DNA of 33,869 nt, from NCBI GenBank assembly GCA_023248635.1, contig JAHFED010000002.1:1-33869 (forward strand), written 5' to 3'. Shown piece by piece: positions 10,001 to 18,132 of this stretch. The notes beneath the pieces are model-generated. The model was not told the DNA's origin and made no database searches. It saw only the letters and a program-made list of their open reading frames with translations. A program made the position numbers and the translations under genes. The number at the start of each line of letters is the position of its first letter. Position 1 is the first letter of the stretch. This DNA comes from Myxococcales bacterium. Lineage in GTDB: Bacteria; Myxococcota; UBA727; VGSZ01.

Positions 10001-13000
10001 TCCTCGGCGTCGACGAGGCCACCAATGCCTTCAGCGACAGCTCCGCCGTCGTCGTTGAAATGCGTTGTGGATCCGATCGCAGCGATCCCTTCGACGGACC
10101 TTTCCGCATGCAGCTGGGCTGCGACGGCATCGCCACCGGCAAGCCCTTCGTCGGCTTCGGCGGCTTCGCCAGCTGCGTGCTCCCAGGGCCCGACGGCGAA
10201 AAAACCGTCGCCGCCATTGTGCTGGATGAGGCCGGCAACTCATCGACCGTCTTTTCCGACACCATCATCGTCGACCGCCGCGACCCGACCACGCCTGTGC
10301 TCTCCATCGATGACGTCATCACCAATGTTGGTTTTCCGGACCTCTTCACCTTCGAGATCGAGGATGGATCCACCGATCCGAACTTCGTGCGCCACGAAGT
10401 CATCGACGGCGTCGAAATCACCAGCTTTGACCTGCTGCAAGCGAGCAGCGCGGTGGTGGGCACGACGGTCAGCCTGAGTTTGATCGAAGAGCGCGTGTAC
10501 AACGTGCGCGTCCGCGGCGTCGACGCCGCCGGCAACACCAGCGCGGAGGCCATCGCCCGTGTCACCCTCGATGTGACGCCGCCATCGAAGCCCGACATCG
10601 CCGGCAACGAAACCGCAGTCGTCGTCAACACCAACGCTTTCACCTTCTTCCTCGCCGAGCCCTCCTTCGACGCGCACTTCGACACCTACGAGATCTCGAC
10701 CACCGGCGCCGTCGACGACTTCGACCCCATCGCCGGCGATGGCACCTTCACCGTCAGCTTGACGCAGGACGCGACGTCGACCTTCTTCGTTCGCGGCATC
10801 GACGCCGCTGGCAACGCCGGCATCCCCGACTCCATCACCGTCGTCGAGGACTCGCGCAACCCGCGGCCCGTGCTGCTGGGGGCCTTGCCCCCCTTCACCA
10901 ACGGCGGCACTCCTCGGCCCTTTCCGAATTCCTGCACCGACGACGTCGATTGCAACACCGGCACCCGGGGCACGACGGGTCCTTGCGTGGTCCCACCCGG
11001 AGAGGTGATCGGTGCCTGCTTCGCGTCGACCTTCCAGTCGCGCGGCTCCTATGTCGACTTGCACTTCGACCGCGCTGACAACCTCGTCGGTGTCGACGAC
11101 AACTTCGATCACTGGGAGATCCGCGCGACGGCCGACGCCTTTTTGAACTTCGTGCCCCTGTGTGCGGTCGCCACGCCGCTGTGTCCCACCACGGTGCGCA
11201 ACGATTTCGGCGTCGAGCTCTTGGGTGCTGATCATCTGATCCAGCTCAACAACCCGAACCCCGCTCTGCCCGCGACCATCGTCGGCTTCCGCATCCCCCT
11301 CGTCCGCGGCGTCGAGAACGAGTTCACGCTCCGCAGTGTCGACAAGGCGGGCAACGTCTCGGTGGAGACCACGGCCAGCACCACCGAGATCTCGGTGCGG
11401 CGGGCCACCAACGACGACGACGTCGAGGTCGCCCCCTCCCTCTTTGGCGATCGACTGGCCTGGGTCGATGGCGCGACGGGCCTGGTGAGGATGCGTGAAC
11501 CCGGGCCCGACAACCTCTGGGGCAGCGACGACGACAACGTCAGGAACTTCGTGAACGCGGCCGGCGCGCCAAACAACGTCAACGCTCCGATGCCCCAAGT
11601 CCTCGCGCAGGGCCCAGGCCTTCTATGCATTGGCGGCGCCAACGGCGACGGCAGTCGACTGGTCCAATGCACCACCACCGGCGCCGACCAGACCTTCGAG
11701 GCCCCCAACCCCGGCGGCAACGCGAACGAGATCAAAAACGACGGCGGCGTCGGCACTGCGACCGACTCGTTCGAGCCCAGCATTTGGGGCACGCGCATCG
11801 CCTGGCGCAGCGGCCAGGGGGTCGCGGGCGACCGTGACGGTGACGGCGCACCCGACAACGACCCCGATGCCGGCGGCCCGCTTGTGGCGGACGCCGCTCC
11901 GATCGATCCCTGCGTGCCCAGCGCCGCCGCCTTGGCCTGCAGGGACACCGACATTCGCGTCCGAGAGGCTGGCCCGGATGGGATCTTCTTCGACGACCCG
12001 GTCGCACCCAATGACCGCATCGCCGTCGTCGATGACGACCCCGACGCGTCTCAGGGAGGGTTCTTCCACCAGCGCTTCCCCCAGCTCTCGGGGGAGAACC
12101 TGCTCTTCTTCCAATGCCAACAACCCAACTGCGATGGGGCCAACGACCCGCGCGTTGTCGTCGTCAATGCCGGTCCCGATCATTTGCTCGGGCAGCAAAT
12201 TGGTCCTCTGGGCCCCGACGGCGGCAACACCGATGACACCGTCACCGTGCTGACGCAGATCATTCGCACGGGGCCGAACGCCATCGACCCGAGCGTGCGG
12301 CCGCAGCTGTACACCCCGGGTACCCCAGGGCGCGCCGCTTGCCGCAACGTCCTGGCCTACGCCGGCCAAGGCGTCTTCGTGATCGCCGCTGGTCCAGATG
12401 GGATCTTCAACGTCGACGACCCGCCGGTGCAGGTGATGAACTTCAAAGCCACGGGCGGCGGGGTGCGGGGCTTCGCCCTCTCAGACGACGTCGTCATCGC
12501 CACCGATCTCAACGTCGGTCAGGAGATCGCGACGGGCGGGCGCGACGGCTGCCTCACCCGCACCGCCGACAACCTGGTGTTCGACTCCGGGCTCGAGGCG
12601 CGCGGCAATCAACCCGCCGTGCACGATCACCGCATCGTCACCAACACACCGGCGCCCACGCCCGACCTGATTCTGCTCGAGCTGGGCGCCGAGCGGGTGC
12701 TCTGGGCGCGCCCGGAGCGTGCCGGGAGCTCGCCCAACGCCGACGCCGACGTCGACGGCGTCGCCTTCGGGGGCGGCGGCTTCTTCGACCTCGGGGCCCA
12801 CAGGATGCAAACGCCCTTTGCCGGGGACCAGGACGTCGAAGCCAGCCGTGGTGCGCTGCTGCACGCCGACGCCACCGGGACCTTTCCCGGCGATCCGGGC
12901 TTCGGGGTCTTGGCGGCCGTCGAGCGCGGCATCGACGGCGTCTACGGCGTCGATGATCGGACCGTCGACATCAGCGGCGGGCACCTGCTGCGCCTCGATC

Positions 13001-14214
13001 AAGACTTTGGCAAATTCAGCTTCAGCCTCGATGGACGCATCGCTGTGTGGCCCGGCCAAAGCGGTGCAGGCCTCGTCGCCCCGGTGCTCCATTTCGCCGG
13101 CGCAGATGGAGCGTTCGGGAGCGGCGAGGGCGAGGGCGAGGGCGAGGGCGAGGGCGAGGCCGAGGACTTCGGTGCCGACGATTGCGAGGTCGAGCTCGCA
13201 CCCGCCCTCACCGTCCACGGCTTTTGTGCCGTTTCCAGCAACATCCGTTGCAGAGTCAACAGCGAATGTCCCGACGGAGAGGCCTGCAACGTGGTGGGCC
13301 CCGTCAGCGGCTACCAATCCCTCCGCTCGTCGCTGAAGCGCCAGGTGTTCAGTGATTGCTTCGATGCTGCCTGCAACTCCGGGCAACTCTTTGTTCGCGA
13401 GGCCCATGGCGACGTCTGCAATGTCGGCACAGACACGGTCGATCCCGTTGGCCTCGGGATCGCGACCGCCCCCGACATTGACGGCCCGCGCGTCAGCTAC
13501 CTGCTCAATGGCGTGCGTGTCATCGAGCCTGGTGGGGACGGGACCTTCGCGGCGCCCAACATCGATCGGCTCTTTTCGCGATCCACCACCCCAGTGGTTC
13601 AGCCACCGCGCATCTCGGGCGACCGCATCGTGTGGATCGACACCCGCACCGAGACCGCCCGCGTCGTCATCGGCGACCTGGCCGATGGCAGCGAGCGCGT
13701 CCTTTCCCGCAGCCCCAACACCAACAACAAGGTCTCGATCGAGGGCGATCTCGTGGTCTGGGGCACCGAGGTCCCGGGCGAGACCTCGGACAACGACTTC
13801 GTCGCCGCCTACATCGGGCTGCAACCCGACTTGCCCGCCGACGCCGTGAACACGGTGCCCACGCGCCTGCGCTGCCCCGACGACGACGCCTTCGAGGGCA
13901 TCGTGGAAGTCGCGACAGGCATGAACAGCGGCGCATCGGTCAACGCCATCATCTGTGCCGGGAACGACGATCGCTTTGCGATCAACGTCCCCAGCGGGTG
14001 CACCCTGCGCGCGAGGGCCCACTTCATCCATGCCGAAGGCAATCTCGACCTCGAGATCGACAACGGCGGCCCCAGCAACGGCGTCACAAACGACGAATTC
14101 GCCAGCTTCGTCGCCGGGGTGGGGTCAGGCGGCATCCACACGGTTCGCGTGTTCGGCGTTGGTGGAGCGGAGAACGCCTACGACTTCGGCGTCACCGTCA
14201 CCTGCCCCCCCTGA
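7030..14214 (+). CDS. Giant modular surface lipoprotein: Ig-like repeats, propeller-like repeats, PPC-like end
   Basis: The product is 2394 residues. The N-terminus has a lipoprotein signal with lipobox LLAAC (Cys21), then an NPFDP-type start common in secreted lipoproteins. Residues about 40-350 look like carboxypeptidase-regulatory/fibronectin-type folds. From about 8092 to 10850 ten modules of roughly 100 residues each begin with a D-x-(T/R)-x-P-like signature (DTTAPE, DNSVPT, DATAPA, DRTGPD, DVTPPS and so on), typical of Ig-like/fn3 tandem domains. From about 11420 onward, units combining GDRLAWVD-like strands with GPDGIF-like turns recur, suggesting a beta-propeller. A (Gly-Glu)6 tract occupies residues 2032-2043 and is followed by a Cys-rich segment (CRVNSECPDGEACN). 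The last ~85 residues resemble a pre-peptidase C-terminal (PPC) domain. Its function is unknown; cell-surface binding or adhesion is plausible. Confidence 0.85.
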   Translation: MRSSHAVFAFVGALVSLLAACEVVTPNNPFDPGTPADQQATSTLRGTIVLDDPTASAGALATELEGVALKVKDEAGDIVVGADGNPLLLPLTIDGATATFGVELPPGVVRLDITGVGARFTVQPTLAPITLRAGVVVDVGRLVFVFQPSDGNQGPGSIGGLVRLEGGSGGERTVQLFRLDDDEEQVLAATASTDSVGAFSFEGLSIGVYALAANLSDFTPDYRTDVTVADAEGQRARTFVDGDALTLHPVTAVLLPQELDPVDGTYYTSGDSTLVAILAVGAVTGMRLATLPCDQAAPACTDVEFADTDPFVVNEATAEPQLPDVEGRVGIFAQFESRGAFVFTSPVFSTTIIRDTTAPEVRSLARLGEGPATEIFASGDTVNVVVDADDTGGVAAIGEVLQPTDDPEPDAAEVTLGLITTPPGPASLTRVVALPAADGSYDVWFVVRDRAGNLSAPSKLVVRKDNSVPTATLELDEGADFNTTGTVSAAVTFTSALSAPTAMRFGTVGNFSGPTEAFASTKAGLALLAPTVEGSKEVCVEVTDELGRVTAEACDTIVLELTPPLGTLTTAAFQTVNPFTVTLSSIDLNIASAAVGEGLDCGTATFTALLLNTNSLRSITLADENEGQHTLAACFKDNAGQVSRVERTIGFDPSDPALASGSAPVGGTATTSLRPAFAWAAVQGAASYTLIVRQVVDGVTVLNQPSITGLSFAPTSDLPEGVLEWIVVATKSSERSSAQDFTAAPRVTIDATAPAAASALVVAVDAGHALVNARAPFPCSDLNPCVTVNDPTPRLSFSVGADAQDAALTHTIEIAESTDITFAAPVFTTNHGDGNAFDVNPPLADGTYSVHVISTDDAGNTATSTSVDFTVDRTGPDAPAFLPINDPLSSALPGNINLGWTAEGPSGAVKYRLQLTTEALTFAAPLLNEVLDGVVNTNRNIKDFLQTGGHVVHQARVAAIDALGNQSPFSVVAFANDTTAPCSDPASSLTILGVDEATNAFSDSSAVVVEMRCGSDRSDPFDGPFRMQLGCDGIATGKPFVGFGGFASCVLPGPDGEKTVAAIVLDEAGNSSTVFSDTIIVDRRDPTTPVLSIDDVITNVGFPDLFTFEIEDGSTDPNFVRHEVIDGVEITSFDLLQASSAVVGTTVSLSLIEERVYNVRVRGVDAAGNTSAEAIARVTLDVTPPSKPDIAGNETAVVVNTNAFTFFLAEPSFDAHFDTYEISTTGAVDDFDPIAGDGTFTVSLTQDATSTFFVRGIDAAGNAGIPDSITVVEDSRNPRPVLLGALPPFTNGGTPRPFPNSCTDDVDCNTGTRGTTGPCVVPPGEVIGACFASTFQSRGSYVDLHFDRADNLVGVDDNFDHWEIRATADAFLNFVPLCAVATPLCPTTVRNDFGVELLGADHLIQLNNPNPALPATIVGFRIPLVRGVENEFTLRSVDKAGNVSVETTASTTEISVRRATNDDDVEVAPSLFGDRLAWVDGATGLVRMREPGPDNLWGSDDDNVRNFVNAAGAPNNVNAPMPQVLAQGPGLLCIGGANGDGSRLVQCTTTGADQTFEAPNPGGNANEIKNDGGVGTATDSFEPSIWGTRIAWRSGQGVAGDRDGDGAPDNDPDAGGPLVADAAPIDPCVPSAAALACRDTDIRVREAGPDGIFFDDPVAPNDRIAVVDDDPDASQGGFFHQRFPQLSGENLLFFQCQQPNCDGANDPRVVVVNAGPDHLLGQQIGPLGPDGGNTDDTVTVLTQIIRTGPNAIDPSVRPQLYTPGTPGRAACRNVLAYAGQGVFVIAAGPDGIFNVDDPPVQVMNFKATGGGVRGFALSDDVVIATDLNVGQEIATGGRDGCLTRTADNLVFDSGLEARGNQPAVHDHRIVTNTPAPTPDLILLELGAERVLWARPERAGSSPNADADVDGVAFGGGGFFDLGAHRMQTPFAGDQDVEASRGALLHADATGTFPGDPGFGVLAAVERGIDGVYGVDDRTVDISGGHLLRLDQDFGKFSFSLDGRIAVWPGQSGAGLVAPVLHFAGADGAFGSGEGEGEGEGEGEAEDFGADDCEVELAPALTVHGFCAVSSNIRCRVNSECPDGEACNVVGPVSGYQSLRSSLKRQVFSDCFDAACNSGQLFVREAHGDVCNVGTDTVDPVGLGIATAPDIDGPRVSYLLNGVRVIEPGGDGTFAAPNIDRLFSRSTTPVVQPPRISGDRIVWIDTRTETARVVIGDLADGSERVLSRSPNTNNKVSIEGDLVVWGTEVPGETSDNDFVAAYIGLQPDLPADAVNTVPTRLRCPDDDAFEGIVEVATGMNSGASVNAIICAGNDDRFAINVPSGCTLRARAHFIHAEGNLDLEIDNGGPSNGVTNDEFASFVAGVGSGGIHTVRVFGVGGAENAYDFGVTVTCPP
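13123..13158 (+). repeat. Perfect hexanucleotide tract (GGCGAG)x6 inside coding sequence
   Basis: Six exact copies of a six-base unit encode six Gly-Glu dipeptides, followed by one GCCGAG variant. Slippage here would change linker length by two residues at a time and keep the reading frame. The tract directly follows a GADGAFGS segment that resembles the recurring GPDGIFG-type propeller turn, as if the tract had expanded inside one of these units. Confidence 0.9.
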
Positions 14215-14215
14215 G

Positions 14216-15844
14216 CTACTTGATGCCGACGATCTTGCGGCGGCCGTCGACGCCGGTGACGACGTCGATGTGCCAGGCCTGGGGCTCTTTGGGCAGGCCC
14301 GGCATGGTCACGATGCTGCCGCACAGGGCGACGACGAAGCCGGCTCCGGCTGACAAGCGCAGGCCCGTCACCTTGAGGGTGAAGGGCGGCGGTCGTCCCT
14401 GCACCTTGGCGTTGTCCGAGATGCTGAGGTGGGTCTTGGCCAAGCACACCGGCAGCGCCGCGCCACCGAGCTTGTCGACCAGGGCGAGATCGATTTTCGC
14501 TTTGTCGCTGAGCTCGACGTCGGTGGCACCCAAGACGACCTGGGCGACGGCGCGCAGCTTGTGCTCGATGCTCTGCTCCAAGAGGTAGGGAGGCCGGTGC
14601 TCCGGGCTGTCGAGGGGATCGGCGGCGAGCTTCTGCATCACGGCGTCGGCCAGCTCGAGGGCCCCCGCGCCGCCCTCGCCAAAGTAGCGGCCTTCGACGA
14701 CGACGACGCCGAGGGCGGCCAGTCGATCTTTGACGGCGCTGATTTCGCCGGGATCGTCATCGGGAAAGCGGTTCAGCGCGAACACCGGCGCGGGCAGGCC
14801 GAGGCGGTGCATGCTCTCGACGTGGGCGGCGACGTTGTCGAGACCGCGTTTCACTGCTGGCACGTCGACGACGGCGTAGTCCTTGTTGCCCCCGTGAAAG
14901 CGCAGCGCGCGCACGGTGCCAACCAGAACCACCGCCGCCGGCAAGAAGCCCCCCGCCCGACACTTGAGGTCGAGGAACTTGAAGCCACCCAGGTCGAAGG
15001 CGAAACCGGCCTCGGTGACGACGACGTCGGCGAGCCTGCGGGCCATGCGGGTCTGAATCAACGACGAGGTGCCCTGGGCGACATTGGCGAAAGGGCCACC
15101 ATGGATGAAGACCGGGTTGCCCTCGAGGGTCTGCACCAGGTTGGGTCGTGCGGCGTCGAGGAGGATCGCGGCCATGGCCCCGGCGGCTTTGACGTCCTTG
15201 GCCGTGACTGGTGCGCCGTCGTCACCGGCGCCGACGACGATGCGATCGAGGCGGGCCCGCAGGTCGTCGTAGTCGCGGCTCAGGCACAAAATCGCCATGA
15301 CCTCGGACGCGGCGGTGATGTCGAAGCGGGAGTGGTAGGGCGCGCCGTTGCTGGCGCCCACCTCGACGCTGCGCAGCCCGCGGTCGTTCATGTCGAGAGC
15401 GCGACCCCAGGTGATCGTGCGCAGCTTGGGAGCATGAGCGCAGACGGCGTGGTTCTCGGCGACGGCGCTCAAGAGGTTGTGGGCGGAGGTGACCGCGTGC
15501 AGGTCCCCCGTGAAATGCAGATTGATGGCGTCTTCGGGGGTGACGCGGGCCCGACCACCGCCCACCGCGCCCCCCTTGAGGCCAAAGAGAGGACCGAGGC
15601 TGGGCTCGCGCAGGGCACCCACCGCTCTCACACCGCGCACAGCGAGGCCGTCGACGAGGCCAATGGTCGTCGTCGTTTTGCCTTCTCCCGCCGGGGTCGG
15701 GGTCATGGCGGTGACCAGCACCACCCGCCCGCTCTCGGCGCCGCTCACCAAATCGGCGTCAATCTTCACGATGCCGCGCCCGCGGGGCTCCACGGCGAGG
15801 GCGGGAATTCCCAGGTCGGCGGCAAGGACGGCGACGTCTTTCAT
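14216..15844 (-). CDS. fhs: Formate--tetrahydrofolate ligase
   Basis: This enzyme makes 10-formyltetrahydrofolate from formate, tetrahydrofolate and ATP in the cytoplasm. Its 542 residues are close to the usual ~556. Landmarks: ATP loop TPTPAGEGKTTTT (residues 48-60), EPSLGPLFGLKGGAVGGG, the MNDRGLR segment, FIHGGPFANVA (about residues 246-256), and the substrate-site AKTHLSISDN near the C-terminus. One oddity is that the normally invariant HGC after the GGPFANVA segment reads QGT (Gln257, Thr259). The gene is convergent with the giant lipoprotein with a single base between stop codons. No folD or fchA neighbour is visible. The start is ATG at 15844; the ribosome-binding site is weak. Confidence 0.95.
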   Translation of the reverse strand: MKDVAVLAADLGIPALAVEPRGRGIVKIDADLVSGAESGRVVLVTAMTPTPAGEGKTTTTIGLVDGLAVRGVRAVGALREPSLGPLFGLKGGAVGGGRARVTPEDAINLHFTGDLHAVTSAHNLLSAVAENHAVCAHAPKLRTITWGRALDMNDRGLRSVEVGASNGAPYHSRFDITAASEVMAILCLSRDYDDLRARLDRIVVGAGDDGAPVTAKDVKAAGAMAAILLDAARPNLVQTLEGNPVFIHGGPFANVAQGTSSLIQTRMARRLADVVVTEAGFAFDLGGFKFLDLKCRAGGFLPAAVVLVGTVRALRFHGGNKDYAVVDVPAVKRGLDNVAAHVESMHRLGLPAPVFALNRFPDDDPGEISAVKDRLAALGVVVVEGRYFGEGGAGALELADAVMQKLAADPLDSPEHRPPYLLEQSIEHKLRAVAQVVLGATDVELSDKAKIDLALVDKLGGAALPVCLAKTHLSISDNAKVQGRPPPFTLKVTGLRLSAGAGFVVALCGSIVTMPGLPKEPQAWHIDVVTGVDGRRKIVGIK

Positions 15845-16011
15845 GGGCTTTGCCTTACCACCTTCCCAGGAAGCGGGCGCCTGCTACGGTGCGCCGCGTT
15901 GCAGGGCTCGTGAGCCCCGCTGCGGGTCGTCGACGACGTCGTTTGCTGCGGTGGCCGCCCGCCAAGGTGGTTGAAGGTCCGGGCTGGACCTGCACAGTTC
16001 TCGGGGTTTGT
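15845..16011. other. Divergent intergenic region between fhs and skp
   Basis: About 170 bases lie between the fhs start (minus) and the skp ribosome-binding site (plus). A small inverted repeat, AGGTCC-GGGCT-GGACCT, sits at 15975-15991. I see no promoter pair I would trust on either strand. Open frames crossing this stretch are Arg-rich shadows. Confidence 0.3.
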
Positions 16012-16017
16012 GGAGGT
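16012..16017 (+). promoter_or_regulatory. Strong Shine-Dalgarno that fixes the skp start
   Basis: GGAGGT lies seven bases before ATG 16025. It selects this ATG over the upstream in-frame TTG at 15971, and the resulting protein begins directly with a signal peptide. Confidence 0.8.
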
Positions 16018-16024
16018 GGTTGCG

Positions 16025-16546
16025 ATGCGCGTTCTCGTCTTGCTCGCTGCGGTGTTGTTCTCTCTCTCGGCACCCGCCGCCCACGCCGAAGACAGGATTG
16101 GCGTCGTCGATCTGCAGCGCGCCCTCAACGAGGTCGAAGAAGGCGCGGCGGCCAAGAAGGCGCTGAAGACCGAGTTCGACAACAAGCAAAAAACCCTCGA
16201 CAACAAACAGAACGAGCTGAAGAAGCTCAAAGACGAGCTCGACGCCCAGTCGACGATGATGACGCCGGAAAAGAAGGCCGAGCGCGTTGCCGACCTGCAG
16301 AAAAAGCTCCTCGAAGTGCAGCAGCTCTACATGTCGCTGCAGCAGGATCTCTCCAAGCGCGAGGGCGAGGCGACGGCGGCGATCTTCCAAAAGATGGGCG
16401 TCATCTTGGGGCAAATGGGCGCCGAACAGGGCTTCTCCGCCATCGTCGAAAAGACCGCTGTGCCCTTCTTCAAGCCCTCGCTTGACGTCACCAACGAGCT
16501 CATCCGCCGCTACAACGACAGCTACGGCAAGAAGAAGAAACCCTGA
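16025..16546 (+). CDS. skp: OmpH/Skp-family periplasmic chaperone
   Basis: Skp holds unfolded outer-membrane proteins in the periplasm on their way to the BAM complex. The 173-residue product has a signal peptide of about 21 residues ending APAAHA, then a beta-strand start (DRIGVVDLQRALNEVEEG) that is the family hallmark. A long charged helical hairpin rich in Lys/Glu/Gln follows (about residues 40-110, the trimer's tentacles), and a final strand region contains GFSAIVEKTAVPFF. It heads a coupled skp-lpxD-fabZ operon. bamA, its usual upstream neighbour, is absent: the divergent fhs gene lies there instead. Confidence 0.92.
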   Translation: MRVLVLLAAVLFSLSAPAAHAEDRIGVVDLQRALNEVEEGAAAKKALKTEFDNKQKTLDNKQNELKKLKDELDAQSTMMTPEKKAERVADLQKKLLEVQQLYMSLQQDLSKREGEATAAIFQKMGVILGQMGAEQGFSAIVEKTAVPFFKPSLDVTNELIRRYNDSYGKKKKP

Positions 16547-17583
16547 AGCTGGCCGAGCTCACCCGCGCGCTGAACCAGGCCGGAGCGAGCGCACGCCTGC
16601 TGGGCGACGGCGACGTCGACGTCGTCCGCGTTCGCGCCATCGACGAAGCCGCAGGCACCGATCTCACCTTCGCCGCCCACGCCCACGAGCGCCGCGCTGC
16701 CTTCTCGTGTGCGGCCGCCGCCATCATCGTCGACGAGGAGTTCGCCGCGGAGCACGCGCACGAGCTCTCCTGTGCCCTGCTGGCCGCCGCTGAGCCCGCG
16801 CGCTTTCTGCTCGAGGCCATCGCCCTGCTGCACCCGGCACCGCCTGCAGCCATGGGCATCGCCGCCAGCGCCGTTGTCGACGTCAACGCCGCCCTCGGGG
16901 CCGACGTGTTCATCGGCAACAACGCCGTGGTGGGACGGGCGCAGCTGGGCGATCGCGTGCGGGTGGGTGCCCTCTGCTTCGTCGGGGACGGCGTCGTGAT
17001 CGGTGCGGACTCCGTGCTGCACCCTGGCTGCGTGCTGCTGGCAGGGGTCACCCTGGGCGCCCGCGTGGTGGTGGGCCCGGGCTCGGTGCTCGGCGACGAC
17101 GGCTTCGTCTACGCGCCCGCCGGACCCCAGAATCTCCCCGTGCGGCACGCGGGCTCGGTGGTCGTGGGTGACGATGTCGAATTGGGCGCCAACGTCTGCG
17201 TCGATCGGGGCCTGCTCAAAGACACGCGCATCGGCGCCCGCACCAAGATCGACAACCTGGTGCAGGTGGCCCACGACGTCGTCATCGGCGCCGACGTCGT
17301 CGTCGCCGCGCAGGTCGGCATCGCGGGCTTTGCCACCATCGGCGATCAAGCAGCCCTCGCGGGCCAGTCGGGCGTGAACCCCCATGTGCGCGTGGCGGCG
17401 CGCGTGCGGGTGGGCGGACAAGCCGGAGTGGTCAACGACGTCGTCGACGAAGGCGCCGTCGTCTCGGGCACGCCCGCCTTTCCCCACCACGCCTGGCTCA
17501 AAGCGATGGCGCGGTTGAAGACCCTCGATGCCCTCGAGAAGCGCGTGCGGATGCTCGAGCAACAACAGGAGAAGAAGACGTGA
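16543..17583 (+). CDS. lpxD: LpxD, UDP-3-O-acyl-glucosamine N-acyltransferase (apparent CTG start)
   Basis: LpxD adds the N-linked hydroxyacyl chain in lipid A synthesis. The product is 346 residues (E. coli has 341). Residues 1-100 form the uridine-binding domain (KLAELTRALNQAG, then DLTFAAHAHERRAAF), followed by a left-handed beta-helix of hexapeptide repeats and a C-terminal helix. The catalytic His is His244 in VQVAHDVVIG. There is no ATG, GTG or TTG in this frame between the skp 3' end and ATG 16852, which lies after the whole N-terminal domain. The sequence (L)KLAEL aligns with the usual MKLxEL start, so CTG at 16543, overlapping the skp stop as CTGA, is the best start. CTG 16549 is the alternative. 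The 3' end overlaps fabZ by four bases. Confidence 0.92.
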   Translation: MKLAELTRALNQAGASARLLGDGDVDVVRVRAIDEAAGTDLTFAAHAHERRAAFSCAAAAIIVDEEFAAEHAHELSCALLAAAEPARFLLEAIALLHPAPPAAMGIAASAVVDVNAALGADVFIGNNAVVGRAQLGDRVRVGALCFVGDGVVIGADSVLHPGCVLLAGVTLGARVVVGPGSVLGDDGFVYAPAGPQNLPVRHAGSVVVGDDVELGANVCVDRGLLKDTRIGARTKIDNLVQVAHDVVIGADVVVAAQVGIAGFATIGDQAALAGQSGVNPHVRVAARVRVGGQAGVVNDVVDEGAVVSGTPAFPHHAWLKAMARLKTLDALEKRVRMLEQQQEKKT

Positions 17584-18083
17584 CCGATCCGGCCCCGATC
17601 AAAGAGACTTCGACGGATGCGCCCATCAACAGCAAAGTGCTCTTGAAATGGGGCGACATCACCAGGATCTTGCCGCATCGCTATCCGATGCTGCTCGTCG
17701 ACCGCGTCGTGGAGGTCGAGCCTGGCAAGCGAGTGAAGGCTTATAAGAATGTGACGGCCAATGAGCCCTTCTTCAGTGGTCATTTTCCTGACATGCCGGT
17801 GATGCCCGGTGTACTTCAAATCGAGGCCCTGGCGCAGACGTCGGCCTTTTTGACGTCGTCGCTGGCAGGCTTCGACCCCGAAAAAAGCGTCGCCTTCTTG
17901 ATGTCCATCGACGACGTGAAGTTTCGCCGGCTGGTGGAGCCCGGCGATCGCCTCGACCTCGACATCGAGCTCCTCCAAAGCCGCCGCGGCATCGTCAAGG
18001 TGCAAGGCAAGAGCTCCGTCGACGGAGAACGTGCCTGCGAAGCTGTCATCACCGTCGCCATCCGCGATCGGCCGGCGCCCTGA
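17580..18083 (+). CDS. fabZ: FabZ, 3-hydroxyacyl-ACP dehydratase
   Basis: FabZ removes water from 3-hydroxyacyl-ACP in fatty acid elongation and competes with the lipid A acyltransferases for 3-hydroxyacyl-ACP. The 167-residue hot-dog fold carries ILPHRYPMLLVDRV, the catalytic His68 in FFSGHFPDMPVMPG and Glu82 in VLQIEALAQ. The N-terminus is about 14-20 residues longer than in E. coli. The GTG start at 17580 overlaps the lpxD stop as GTGA. Codons from about 17740 to 17825, which cover the active site, are strikingly A/T-ending compared with the rest of the gene. lpxA and lpxB, which usually follow, are not here. Confidence 0.96.
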   Translation: MTDPAPIKETSTDAPINSKVLLKWGDITRILPHRYPMLLVDRVVEVEPGKRVKAYKNVTANEPFFSGHFPDMPVMPGVLQIEALAQTSAFLTSSLAGFDPEKSVAFLMSIDDVKFRRLVEPGDRLDLDIELLQSRRGIVKVQGKSSVDGERACEAVITVAIRDRPAP

Positions 18084-18132
18084 CCCTCGGCGCAACGCGC
18101 ACGCCTTTGTTGAGCTCCCCGTCCGCGCTCCT

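Noticed and set aside
10240-11598. 452-codon minus-strand open frame
   Set aside because: It is another Val/Asp/Gly-rich shadow of the lipoprotein gene.
13123-13158. Phase-variable switch at the GGCGAG tract
   Set aside because: The unit is six bases, so gain or loss of copies never shifts the frame. Only linker length can vary.
12481-14031. 516-codon minus-strand open frame
   Set aside because: It lies fully opposite the C-terminal part of the lipoprotein and has a shadow-like composition (Asp/Val/Gly-rich), no ribosome-binding site and no recognisable domain.
15850-16485. 211-codon plus-strand open frame overlapping skp
   Set aside because: It is extremely Arg-rich and out of frame with the clear signal peptide and Skp motifs of the skp gene.
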